Assembly: GCA_003184365.1 (NCBI GenBank)
Contig: NKYR01000009.1
Location: forward strand, 186,001 to 250,000
Length of the DNA stretch: 64,000 nt
Origin: Evernia prunastri
Taxonomy: Eukaryota > Ascomycota > Lecanoromycetes > Lecanorales > Parmeliaceae
Direction of reading: 5' to 3'
The notes under the pieces were generated by a model. The model did not search any database. It saw only the letters and a list, made by a program, of their open reading frames with translations, and had not been told where the DNA came from. The first letter of the stretch is position 1. The number at the start of each line of letters is the position of its first letter. Below are positions 46,870 through 57,273 of the stretch, one piece after another. The position numbers and the translations under genes were made by a program.

Positions 46870-49800
46870 ATGGACATCCGTCCATCTTCGCCGCTAAGTA
46901 GCCCCCCTCCGCCTTCCTCTCCTCCGACTTCCTCTCCTCCGCCTTACTCCCCCCCACATTCTCGCCACTCGAGCCTAGAACGCGTTTCATACACAGGAAC
47001 AGCCAGAAAGCGACCTCGGTTATCTCATCGTCGTCCCCCGCGCTCAGATCAACAGAAACTCGATCATATACAATTGGTGATCAAGGAGAACGGGTGGACA
47101 TTGAGGAATCTGCTTGAGGCATACGAGAAGAATCAGAATGCCACAGAATACCGGACCTCTTGGTCACAATTTAAGAAGTTCGCATACAGGAGGTCTACAT
47201 TAGAAAAGTCGGACTGGGAGAGAATGTTTTCTGTATATGGTATTGATTACGTTGTTCATTATTTCCGGAAGGAAATGAAGAGGTTAGGGAAGACAGGCTC
47301 CTTTGGATCGTTCCAGCATGCGGAAGTGTCCGATCATCTCCGTCTTGGGTCTCTAGAGTCTTTGGACTGCCTAGTTCAAGATATGAGCTCCTCTGCGCCT
47401 GATTTAATGCGGTTTCTGCGCCTGCTAGGGAGGCCTGCCCATAATCAGAATAAAGAACCCCCTGAGCCTGGGCCTCACCAAATTGCGCTGCTCTCTATGC
47501 TACTCTATTCGATGCAGCGTAAAAAATGCAACAATCTACCAAGATGCATTGGGATGTATCTTGTGAATAGTGGTGTTCAGAAGAGGATTGTTGACATAAT
47601 GTCTTCAATTGGGCTTTGCGCGTCTTACTCAACGGTCCAAGACGTCCTTAGGGTGGTGACAAATGTGGGTAAGAAGCAAGTCAGTCTACTTGCCAGAAAT
47701 CCTTGCGCGAATATGGCTCATGATAACTTCGACTTTCCAGAACACCGATCAGGTGAACGAATAGGCGACAAGAAGAAGTTTCACAGTATCACTAATGGTA
47801 TTATATTCATTGGTCATCATATGGAACAAACCGGCCTCCGACAGAGTACCTGGCATCCTGAACGGTTATTTCAGATCCCGTCGCTTCTGGAACAAATACG
47901 ACTCGGTGAAGAGGACTTTTACAGGGTATGAGATTCATCTCCATATATACTTCGTTGAGAGCTGATGTAGGAAAAGGCTAGGTCTAGATTCTATTATCAA
48001 GCTATCGAGGCCGGCCTACCTGGGATTCGCCACACCGAGCTTGCGGAGTCCATGCACGCTCTTTTCCCTTGGCCGACTAAAGAGCATCTGCGAATTGCAC
48101 CAGTAAAATACCATCCAATGGCTCCTGTCNTAGGACTGTGGCACCTGAGGTACAACTTACTCAAACTATTCCACCGTACTCATTGGGGTGGGAGTCAGCC
48201 GTCGGACTCCTCAACCCTTCAATATGCTGCAGACGCCTGGGGACGAACCAATGTGAACGTACCTACGGACTTTGCGAAGCTGGAAGACCTTCTAATCCAC
48301 TCTTANAACGGTTATTTCAGATCCCGTCGCTTCTGGAACAAATACGACTCGGTGAAGAGGACTTTTACAGGGTATGAGATTCATCTCCATATATACTTCG
48401 TTGAGAGCTGATGTAGGAAAAGGCTAGGTCTAGATTCTATTATCAAGCTATCGAGGCCGGCCTACCTGGGATTCGCCACACCGAGCTTGCGGAGTCCATG
48501 CACGCTCTTTTCCCTTGGCCGACTAAAGAGCATCTGCGAATTGCACCAGTAAAATACCATCCAATGGCTCCTGTCTTTGAAGATGAGGGCACGAACGATG
48601 GAACTTTGGCAATATGTGGCAACTACATAGAGGACCAATGTCAACTCAAGACTGATGATGAGCGTTGGAGTACATTACTAACTCAATGGCATGGAGATGT
48701 GAAAACAATACTTAGACTTCGATCTGTTCAAGCGCTGAGGAAGAAGACATCACGACAAGCCTACGACACATTGGAATGGATTCATCCTAGACTAGGACTG
48801 TGGCACCTGAGGTACAACTTACTCAAACTATTCCGCCGTACTCATTGGGGTGGGAGTCAGCCGTCGGACTCCTCAACCCTTCAATATGCTGCAGACGCCT
48901 GGGGACGAACCAATGTGAACGTACCTACGGACTTTGCGAAGCTGGAAGACCTTCTAATCCACTCTTATCAGGCCCGGATACTAGGACTACTTGTCACCCT
49001 TAGCGGTCTTGAGTTTACACGGAGAGAAGACGCGGAGGAGTGGGTACAGTCACTTGGCAAGGAAGAAGCGGAGCGTAGACTACTGGAAGTGACCGATACA
49101 TTCAATCCACATGGATTTGATTCTATGGATTCAACCCGTGCACAGAATCAGATCTGGAACAATCATCAGTGCTTTATCCGACACATGAATATCTATTTCA
49201 TGTTGAGATTTTCAATCCAGTTCGCCGACATTGGAACATTGCCTCATGCCCTTCGCGAAGTTGCTATTCTTACACAGGCCAAAGAGAGCAAGTGCGACAA
49301 TTACGGTCCGGAACTGCTACGGGTACTTCATGTTCTGGATCCAAACTCATCTGCCATACGCCTTCGCAAGGGATTCTTAGCCAATATGCTTGTCAATCTG
49401 TCTGGGGATCCGGAAAAGAACTTTGAGGTAGATCGTCTTGTGGAGTTTTTAAATAAATTGGTTTCAATTTCAAAGAGAGATCGAATGAGTTCTACAAAGC
49501 CATTAGAGGAACTCTTGGCTCAGATTGTATTAACAGCCCCGTATCTCTTGGAAAATAAACTCCGACTTGAAAGGACAATTGGGAGGACTCGTAAAGGAAA
49601 TCACCCGCCTAAGGATGCATCCGAGGATGTCTGGACGATGGCCATGGACCTTTCACGGAAGGACTTTAAGACTCGAAATCAGCCGGGGTTTTCCGCGTTC
49701 CCAGCTGTGAATCTAAGAAAATCCGGCTTCCAATCATTGGGTCAGAATGTCGTGAAATACAATCATTCTATATCAAGCGGCTTATCGTTGGATGAAGAAG

Positions 49801-49895
49801 ATCCAGATAGCCTTGGGGAAGGACAAGAAGAAAATAACAGTACTTCATTTACGGCCGATGAGGAGATGGACCAGCTACTCCAAGATATTTCCTGA
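46870..49895 (+). CDS. DUF6589-like protein, putative transposase or partner of the element
   Basis: Exon 46870-47925 joins by a 45-base intron (after DFYR) to an exon that, in this assembly, is 48417-49895. The bases 47971-48416 contain duplicated contig ends. Corrected for that, the frame is open for about 844 residues. The N terminus is Pro/Ser-rich (SPLSSPPPPSSPP) with a basic patch KRPRLSHRRPP. Central landmarks fit DUF6589: CANMAHDNFDF (Asp285), FHSITNGIIFIGHH, FEDEGTNDGTLAI, HGDVKTILRL (Asp446) and LGLWHLRYNLLKLF. The paired aspartates may be catalytic in an RNase H-like fold, an inference. DUF6589 proteins are abundant, repeat-associated and uncharacterised in fungi. The start context (CAACAATGG) is good. 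A separate role, such as element DNA binding, is also possible. Confidence 0.75.
47861..48129. repeat. Contig-end duplication, matches 48307-48575
   Basis: The 269 bases 47861-48129 reappear at 48307-48575 with an offset of 446, the two contig ends flanking the Ns at 48130 and 48306. Removing one copy restores the DUF6589-like frame. This is best read as an unmerged overlap, not biology. Confidence 0.85.
48131..48305. repeat. Small orphan contig, matches 48793-48967
   Basis: The 175 bases between two Ns match 48793-48967 (offset 662) with one difference (CCACCG versus CCGCCG). It is a redundant contig from another copy, placed inside the element by the scaffolder. Confidence 0.85.
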
Positions 49896-49929
49896 CCAGG
49901 GCGTTGAGAGACTCTTACTCAAGATGGGA

Positions 49930-52900
49930 TCATTTCCTCCCCCGACCTTGAATACAATTGGGGTCCAATGTCGCTAGCGGCGAACGGAAGGTCGGTATTG
50001 GGGCTCCCTGTAATTCCAACCGAGACGCTAGCGATAGCTGCGACCCTATATTGCTAGAGGCCGGAGTGGAAGGACTGTTGAAAGAGCTGTCGAAGGAGCT
50101 ACTGAAGGAACTATTTGGCGACGGATTTGTCTGGACCGCTATACTTTGCTGACGAAGATTTACTGTAACTGGAGCAAGACCCCCTATTTCTGCTTTCTTT
50201 CGACGGCTAGGCTTTTCTTTCGATATAAGGTCTCGGCGACCTACTGCAATAAGCCAACTGGTTCTACCCTCGTCATACAGTCGCGCTTCGTTTGATGTGT
50301 CGCTTTCGGCCATGGCTAGGGCATATTTCTTCCCCACTTTGGTGGTTTTCCGTCGTTTCTGTACTTCAAGGGACGGTAGCGATGAGAGCTCTCCAATGAT
50401 ACTCTCGATCTCGGTACGATATATTGAGAGAGCAGACCAAACACGACCGATANCCCTGTAATTCCAACCGAGACGCTAGCGATAGCTGCGACCCTATATT
50501 GCTAGAGGCCGGAGTGGAAGGACTGTTGAAAGAGCTGTCGAAGGAGCTACTGAAGGAACTATTTGGCGACGGATTTGTCTGGACCGCTATACTTTGCTGA
50601 CGAAGGTTTACTGTAACTGGAGCAAGACCCCCTATTTCTGCTTTCTTTCGACGGCTAGGCTTTTCTTTCGATATAAGGTCTCGGCGACCTACTGCAATAA
50701 GCCAACTGGTTCTACCCTCGTCANGCTCCCTGTAATTCCAACCGAGACGCTAGCGATAGCTGCGACCCTATATTGCTAGAGGCCGGAGTGGAAGGACTGT
50801 TGAAAGAGCTGTCGAAGGAGCTACTGAAGGAACTATTTGGCGACGGATTTGTCTGGACCGCTATACTTTGCTGACGAAGGTTTACTGTAACTGGAGCAAG
50901 ACCCCTTATTTCTGCTTTCTTTCGACGGCTAGGCTTTTCTTTCGATATAAGGTCTCGGCGACCTACTGCAATAAGCCAACTGGTTCTACCCTCGTCATAC
51001 AGTCGCGCTTCGTTTGATGTGTCGCTTTGGGCCATGGCTAGGGCATATTCCTTCCCCACTTTGGTGGTTTTCCGTCGTTTCTGTACTTCAAGGGACGGTA
51101 GCGATGAGAGCTCTCCAATGATACTCTCGATCTCGGTACGATATATTGAGAGAGCAGACCAAACACGACCGATACGATCTAAGTCCTCCGATTGAAACCC
51201 GGGTTGGAACAAGGCTAGCTGTTTGAGAACGGGGTCGGGGAGAACAAGATCACCAAGAACTGGAATATCTGAACCTGCCGTAACCTTCGCTACCTCATCA
51301 TCCCGCCATTTGGAGAGCCTTTCACTCAACCAGCCCTCAGACACCGACTTCATACCCGAGACGCTTGGGTTGGGCCGAAAAGAAGGGATAATTTCGGGAT
51401 TGCATATCGAACAGCATATAGCTGGTCTTTCTTGGAGTCTACCAGTGTATGTATTATCACCGAAACACCTCAGTAACGCTAGTCGATGACACTCTTTAGT
51501 GTAGATGAAACTTCTAATATCATCTGTAAGCTTCAGCCTTCGCTCCGCATCCCGTTTCTCCTGCGAGTTCAACGAGGAACTATCGGGTTGACTTCTAGCT
51601 TCGGATTCACTAGATGTATCGTGGAATGTATCTAAGCGAAGCCGACTTGCGGAAGGGTTCTTTTTTTGACGTTTCCGCGCGATTAGTCGCTGACCATCGT
51701 ATGCCCACGGTTCAGCTATCAGAAAGAAATGGGCCTGGCCGCTTCCACTACGCATAGCCCTCCCTGCACGCTGGGCAAGCGCATTGATTGTCTTGGGTAA
51801 TCGGAAATTGACGATTATAACAATGTCTGGATTGTCGGCTCCAAGACTATAGCCTTCGCTCGCGACAACAATACGATACTTTGACCAAGCTCCCGGCTCT
51901 AAAGGATTATCTGGTTTTTCAAACTCGTCGGACACCCGTCGCTTATCCGAGTCTGCCATTGCCGCAAAATACGGCTGAATCCATTCATCAGAACCGACAG
52001 GGTATCCAAATTCCGAGAGCCAACGTAGTCGGACAATGTCGATAAAAGCAAGGAGGAGCCGAATACTATCGAAGTAGATCACCATCTTCGGAATATCTTT
52101 TGCAGCTTGGATATTACCAAGAGGGAAGAACCGACGTAAGTCCTCAAATGTGCCCAGTTTTCCTTCTGCGAAAATCACAGATAGGGAGATTTCAGGCCGG
52201 TCAACTGATGTCCGAAGGACTGGACATGAATAATCGAAGCCGCTACTCTTCTTGATATAATCCTCTATTCTTGGTGTTAGAGTCGCCGTAACACNGCCAG
52301 TTCAACGAGGAACTATCGGGTTGACTTCTAGCTTCGGATTCACTAGATGTATCGTGGAATGTATCTAAGCGAAGCCGACTTGCGGAAGGGTTCTTTTTTT
52401 TACGTTTCCGCGCGATTAGTCGCTGACCATCGTATGCCCACGGTTCAGCTATCAGAAAGAAATGGGCCTGGCCGCTTCCACTACGCATAGCCCTCCCTGC
52501 ACGCTGGGCAAGCGCATTGATTGTCTTGGGTAATCGGAAATTGACGATTATAACAATGTCTGGATTGTCGGCTCCAAGACCATAGCCTTCGCTCGCGACA
52601 ACAATACGATACTTTGACCAAGCTCCCGGCTCTAAAGGATTATCTGGTTTTTCAAACTCGTCGGACACCCGTCGCTTATCCGAGTCTGCCATTGCCGCAA
52701 AATACGGCTGAATCCATTCATCAGAACCGACAGGGTATCCAAATTCCGAGAGCCAACGTAGTCGGACAATGTCGATAAAAGCAAGGAGGAGCCGAATACT
52801 ATCGAAGTAGATCACCATCTTCGGAATATCTTTTGCAGCTTGGATATTACCAAGAGGGAAGAACCGACGTAAGTCCTCAAATGTGCCCAGTTTTCCTTCT

Positions 52901-53986
52901 GCGAAATTCACAGATAGGGAGATTTCAGGCCGGTCAACTGATGTCCGAAGGACTGGACATGAATAATCGAAGCCGCTACTCTTCTTGATATAATCCTCTA
53001 TTCTTGGTGTTAGAGTCGCCGTAACACCAAGGTATGGAACACTAGGTAGACGTGCGCGCAGAACACCAAGTTCAGAATACCTAGGGCGAAAGTCCTTCCA
53101 ATCATCAACACAGTGGATCTCATCGATAGCAAATACACGCAAGCGGCCGCGAAAACCCTCCGACTTGATGACATCGTTATGGAAATCTTTGGTCAAAATC
53201 ATCTCGGGGCCAATAAATACTACTATTGAGTAAGTATACTAGAATCCTCTATCTGCTACTGCTCCTTACCATGTGTAAAGTGTCCAGCAGCAATCTGGTA
53301 CCGCAAAAGCTCGCTATGATGCTCACCATCATATACCACAGCCCTGGCGCCGGGAAGCCGGTTGACCTTTTCCAGTTGCTGTTGCTGGATATGCTTCAGC
53401 GGCATGATAATGAGTGCAATACCGGGATGGTTAGGGTCGAGCAGAGGGATAGTCTCGAAGATGAGGCTTTTCCCAATGCCGGTCTTCGAGACAAATATCA
53501 TTGACCTTTGCATACACCCTACCTCCAGTACCGTGTCTACCTGGACCGACTTCCCAGGGTATCCCCACAGTTCCTTGATCCGAAGCTCTACATCTTGCCT
53601 CGTCATACGACGAAAGTCCGGTAGTCTGGTATTGGCGGACGGCGGAAGCTGCTGGATCACGCCTTCCTGAAGCTCCTTTGCAATGGCCGCCTTGTTCTGC
53701 TTCGAACCCCGGCTTGGCCAGAAGGAAGCAGGCACTGCAGCGGTTCCAAAGCTTGATCTCTGTCCGACCCATCCTCAGAGTCACCAAAACATGTACCGGT
53801 ATCCCCACTTATCGACGAGATGTCATCGTCCCATCGCGGAGGTTCTGGAGTGGAACTCCCAAAGCGCGTACGATGCGCTGCGTATTCGGTCTGGGTGCCG
53901 TGTTTGAAGGTTCTCGGACGCTGGGAGAGGGGAAATGCACAGCCGGGGCCCGTTGCTGGAAAGGGGTGACCCGTTGGTTTGGTCAT
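49930..53986 (-). CDS. RecQ-like DNA helicase of the element
   Basis: Exons 53986-53797, 53734-53270 and 53222 down to 49930. The last exon is interrupted here by repeated contig ends. Using 53222-52299, 51565-50725 and 50002-49930 the frame is open and sums to 830 residues. Helicase motifs: Walker A SKTGIGKS (146-153), DEIH in AIDEIHCVDDW (252-255), motif III GVTATLTP, motif V VASEGYGLGADNPDIVIIVN and motif VI AQRAGRAMRSGSGQAHFF. A cysteine cluster CCSICNP lies in the C-terminal half, which otherwise is Ser-rich. RecQ-like 3'-5' helicases in fungi occur in subtelomeric and mobile DNA. Contig 50725-52294 has Ser instead of Gly in motif V. The start choice is provisional; ATG 54044 is out of frame. 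Confidence 0.8.
50454..50723. repeat. Redundant contig, matches 50006-50275 and 50728-50997
   Basis: The 270 bases between Ns at 50453 and 50724 duplicate the 3' end of the helicase gene. Together with the flanking contigs this sequence is present three times. A few substitutions separate the three versions, e.g. GACGAAGATT in the first versus GACGAAGGTT in the others. Confidence 0.85.
50725..51174. repeat. Contig-end overlap, matches 50003-50452
   Basis: A 450-base overlap with offset 722. It covers the C-terminal helicase codons. Differences include a Glu/Gln change (MAESDTS versus MAQSDTS). Confidence 0.85.
52299..53027. repeat. Contig-end overlap, matches 51566-52294
   Basis: A 729-base overlap with offset 733 across the N at 52295. 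It covers helicase motifs V and VI. At least four substitutions differ, including Gly/Ser in motif V and Lys/Gln in a basic run (RKRKKKN versus RKRQKKN). Confidence 0.85.
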
Positions 53987-54117
53987 TCAAATAGGAACGT
54001 GATGGGTCTGGTGTCAAGGGCAATAGAAGGTCAGCAGGGTACATAACGCGAGATGTTGCTGTAGGGAGTCAGATTTTGTTACCAATGAGTTTACCACATA
54101 ATTCTACACGTCGTGGT

Positions 54118-54128
54118 ATATATTTATA
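54118..54128 (-). promoter_or_regulatory. TATA box of the RecQ-like gene
   Basis: On the minus strand this is TATAAATATAT, 132 bases upstream of the ATG at 53986. It is identical to the box of the opposite gene. Confidence 0.6.
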
Positions 54129-54220
54129 AGTGGTTCTGACAAGAATTGGTGGATCTGTGACTGATATAAAAATTTGTGGACGCGAAGCTCGTTTTTTTGA
54201 AATACGGGGTTTCTGGAGCA

Positions 54221-54305
54221 GGCGTCCTAACACAAAAGTCCGCGAAGCGATCTAGACTCTTTTGGGCTTAGTCCCGCGTTAGCTTTGGGACTAAGGTAGG
54301 ACGCC
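54221..54305. repeat. Right-end nested hairpins
   Basis: GGCGTCCTA (54221-54229) pairs with TAGGACGCC (54297-54305). Nested inside, CTTAGTCCC (54267-54275) pairs with GGGACTAAG (54287-54295) around an 11-base loop. The hairpins lie outside the helicase gene near the presumed right end, mirroring the hairpin at the left end. Confidence 0.7.
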
Positions 54306-54508
54306 GGCGCTAGGAGGCAACAGAAATCGAAGCGGATACTAATTAGGGCTAGGGTAAGTCCGCAACTATCTCGCCAGGAACGAGGCGAATCTTTCGTTCA
54401 AGAGTCAAAATTGTTCAACATGAATTTGAGAGGCGATGGACCCATTGCGCCGACAACGAGCTACCTATCATACATAGCGACAAGACATGCGCCAGTCGTT
54501 CATCACGT

Positions 54509-56030
54509 TCAACTTCCAATCGCGGACCTGATCATCGTGACTCCAAAGGCCAGCGCAGATCCAAGGAGCATTCCCGAAGCAATCGACGAAATCCCTCCAG
54601 ACTTGGACGCATCAAGCTCCTGAATAAGCTTCTTCCGGTCTTTAGCCTGGGCCTCCAATTCCTTTTTACGACCCTCTAGTGCTTTTTTCGCCAGCCTGAT
54701 CTGGCCCATCTCGTCCTTTGCGGCATTGTTGTCCGCAGATAGACTTTCGAGGACTACGTTAGATGCTGGACCTCGCCCTGCTTTCGTCATTGACGGTCCT
54801 ATAGGCTTGGTATCCGGCCTGGCGTGGGTCATAGAATCGTCCTCATGCGGCACAGTCCTAGGCATCTCATTCATCCCAATCACCTGGTTGGGGTCCTGTG
54901 GTACGACCTTAGTTGATGGAAACACTTCTGCCTGTCTCTTGGGGGGGTCGGCATTTACCCCGCTGCAATATGGATATTCTGGACACCCCACGGGTCCCTT
55001 TTCTTTTCTCCCCAGCAAAGGGTCTCTCGGATGGGGGTCAGCTGTCTCGAGGTAAAGCCCCTCGAGTTTTCTCGCATATGCCTTGTCTGGTGAGATTTCC
55101 GCGTTGACGGCCCCACGCGGATGTTCCCGAGCATCTTCTGTCTCGATAGACGCGTTTTGCGTCTTCAATTTTCTTTCGAGCACCATTGCGCGCTGTCTGA
55201 GATGCTCTAACTCTTCCTTGTCCAGCGTCTCAACCTTCTCTGCCAGCTCTTTCTCCTTCTTTTGTCGATAGACGGGGTCCAGACGTACCCACATATTGTT
55301 CGGGGATTTCAGATTATTTTCCTCTTTCTGCAAAGCTTCTCTTTTAAAAAAGGTCTTGCAGTCCGGAAGTTGAGCCGTCAAATCTTGAGCACCGCTCTTT
55401 TTACCTTGGAGGTAGATACCGCTAAGTATACCAATTACTACGAGCAGAACGACGGCCAACTCGAAGGGGTCGGAGGATACACTGGAGCTTGATTGGTTAG
55501 GACAAATGGACTCTGTGGAATGCTTTGACGAACGTGTTTGGACCGGTAGAGTTTGCTTTAGTTGCGGGCTCATTAGAACCGCCGGAAGTAGCGGTCGTGT
55601 TCCCCTCGAGGATGATCTGGATACTTTTCGGCATCGGGGAGGAGGACGACACAAGCGCGCTAAATTTGTCGCCAGCAATTCCATCGGGTCGTTGTGTGAC
55701 ATCTTCCGAGCCTTTGCCCGGTATTTCAGAGTGCAAACTTCGGGTTCCATGAAACGGGATCTGCGGCAACAGGACAGTAGTTCTAATGGCCGTCAATGAC
55801 TGTGGGTTATGGTGAAGATGACGTGGACGCCCTGGACTTTGAACAGAGCAGTACTGTTGGATCCGTGAATGTGGTGAGTTTGAAAAGCGGGAAAGAGCAG
55901 TCCAGGTACTCCGAGAGGAGGTTCCGCGCAGGCAGCCGGACCAGAGAGTCAGCCCAAGCTTGACGGGCAGGCTGTGGGCGGAGCCTGATGCCATAGAGAG
56001 GCATTGGACAGTGCTTGTAATGAGCGTCAT
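54509..56030 (-). CDS. Probable mitochondrial two-span membrane protein with coiled coils
   Basis: Exons 56030-55534 and 55481-54509 give 489 residues. The 52-base intron (donor GTTCGT, branch-like CTAAC, acceptor CTCCAG) was inferred because the upstream frame stops at 55497 and the downstream frame opens with a membrane span. The N-terminal 100 residues are rich in Ser, Thr and Arg and almost free of acidic residues, as in mitochondrial targeting sequences. A span follows (PFELAVVLLVVIGILSGIYL), then a Lys/Glu coiled coil (RQKKEKELAEKVETLDKEEL), a second coiled coil (LEGRKKELEAQAKDRKKLI), and a C-terminal span (SIASGMLLGSALAFGVTMI). Family not recognised. An alternative single-exon reading from ATG 55750 gives 413 residues with a poorer N terminus. 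The mobile element ends about 150 bases beyond its stop. Confidence 0.6.
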
Positions 56031-57273
56031 CACAGAATTCTGGTACACAAACAAAAGCAGCTTTAGTCGTCGTAGTTATGGCGGTAAAGAGGAAGGAAAA
56101 GTGGCCAAAATGGGGAATGATCTCTGAGAATGTCTCAGCATGAGTCAGAATTCATGCAAGTTGTCCCTACATATTCCGAAAGATCCAACCCTTGCTTGCA
56201 AGTCTACGCAAAAACACCCAGCTTATTACCACTCAGACGAAGCTATGCAACCCCATCAGTCTGCGAGAAAATAATGGTGGATAATTGATACAGACGGTGT
56301 CTCGGAGGGAAATCAATGGGTATTTCGTTTGAACGAAGTTCTCCTACGTGGGCTCCGGCTAGGAAATCTAAAACTTACAGTAATGTAAAGTCTCGATGAA
56401 AGCAACTCGGTTTTCCTGTAGTAGGTACCAGATGGCTATCCATCGCACCTAGGATTTTCTGACCAAAGACCTACCTCATTCACAAGTTTACCGCAGAAAT
56501 CTGCTCCAGGAATATGAGAACCGGTTTCCGACAATAACAACAACATAATCTAATCAACAGCTTAGCAATCTGGGCAGCAAGGCCTTTGCAACACAATTTC
56601 GTATCTCCACTCACAGCAAAGCGGGTTGCCATGTCATAGCGACTCCCCATTTCTCATTGCCATGAGCCGCCGCAACTGATGTTTAAAAACGCGTTGTATC
56701 TCAAGATCCAAAGCATCATCTCCCAGATCGGACCAGCCACACGCCAACCTCATCCCTATGTCCCAAGTTTGTTGGGTTCTATGGAAGGAGGATTGACTGA
56801 TTAGCTATGGAGTGGTTGTGTAGACTACTTGATTACCATGCGAAGCCCATGAGCCAAGACCATAAGTCATAGACCAGCTACAACATAGTACTGCAAAATC
56901 TCAACAAAAGTTATCTCTCCGAGTCCGAGATGAACTTCGATGTAATTTCCTGCAAATTGGTGTTGAGATGGGAGGCCATTATTTACCTGGACAAGATTCA
57001 AGAGCTCAAAGTTTTGCGGCGGAGAGATGGGAAGATCCAGACATCGTCTTACAGTATTTTGCTTTGACACCTCGCCCTCGCCATTGAAATCCAACAAATA
57101 CCCGCCGAACCTTTGCCGCGGCTAACGCCGCTAAGTGTACTTAGCTATCCCGAGGACCGGGGTTCATGGCTAAAGGATAATCATGGTCTTAGAATTGAAG
57201 AATCGACAGATTGACATTTCGTTTCCAAGCGAATATCGAAGGACGATGTGTACGATTTTGGACTAACCATACC
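56031..57273. promoter_or_regulatory. Divergent intergenic region
   Basis: About 1.2 kb between outward-facing genes; both promoters lie here. No supported gene. One minus frame (56867-57097) has no recognisable domain. Confidence 0.5.

Larger units (their letters stand above)
46339..54354. repeat. Telomere-like 12-base inverted repeat bracketing the element
   Basis: CCCTAGCCCTAA at 46339-46350 is the exact reverse complement of TTAGGGCTAGGG at 54343-54354. The motif resembles degenerate TTAGGG telomere repeats. It could be part of terminal inverted repeats or telomere-like insertion-site DNA. Only the two 12-base arms are the repeat; the range given spans both. Confidence 0.45.
46372..54360. 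mobile_element. Two-gene RecQ-helicase / DUF6589-like element (boundaries provisional)
   Basis: The locus carries two convergent spliced genes: a DUF6589-like protein (46870-49895, plus) and a RecQ-like helicase (53986-49930, minus). Their stops are 34 bases apart. Identical TATAAATATAT boxes precede both genes. A hairpin lies near each end (46387-46465; 54221-54305). Differing flanks and near-identical duplicate contigs support several copies in the genome. No reverse transcriptase, HUH nuclease or tyrosine recombinase is present. The left boundary is set where the two copies start matching. The right boundary is a guess near the telomere-like motif, about 150 bases short of the next gene's stop. 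No target-site duplication was found. Confidence 0.65.

Noticed and set aside
46870..49895. KDZ/Plavaka-type transposase
   Set aside because: The motifs fit DUF6589 better. I could not see the cysteine clusters or DDE layout expected for KDZ proteins.
45472..53027. RIP-mutated repeats
   Set aside because: Differences between duplicated blocks are few and include several transversions, and coding frames stay open.
45472..54360. Helitron
   Set aside because: A helicase plus end hairpins recall Helitrons, but the helicase is RecQ-like rather than Pif1-like, and I see no HUH Rep motif or CTRR-type end.
54509..55750. Single-exon gene from ATG 55750
   Set aside because: The other frame has a mitochondrial-type N terminus and joins by a well-formed 52-base intron, so I preferred the two-exon model.
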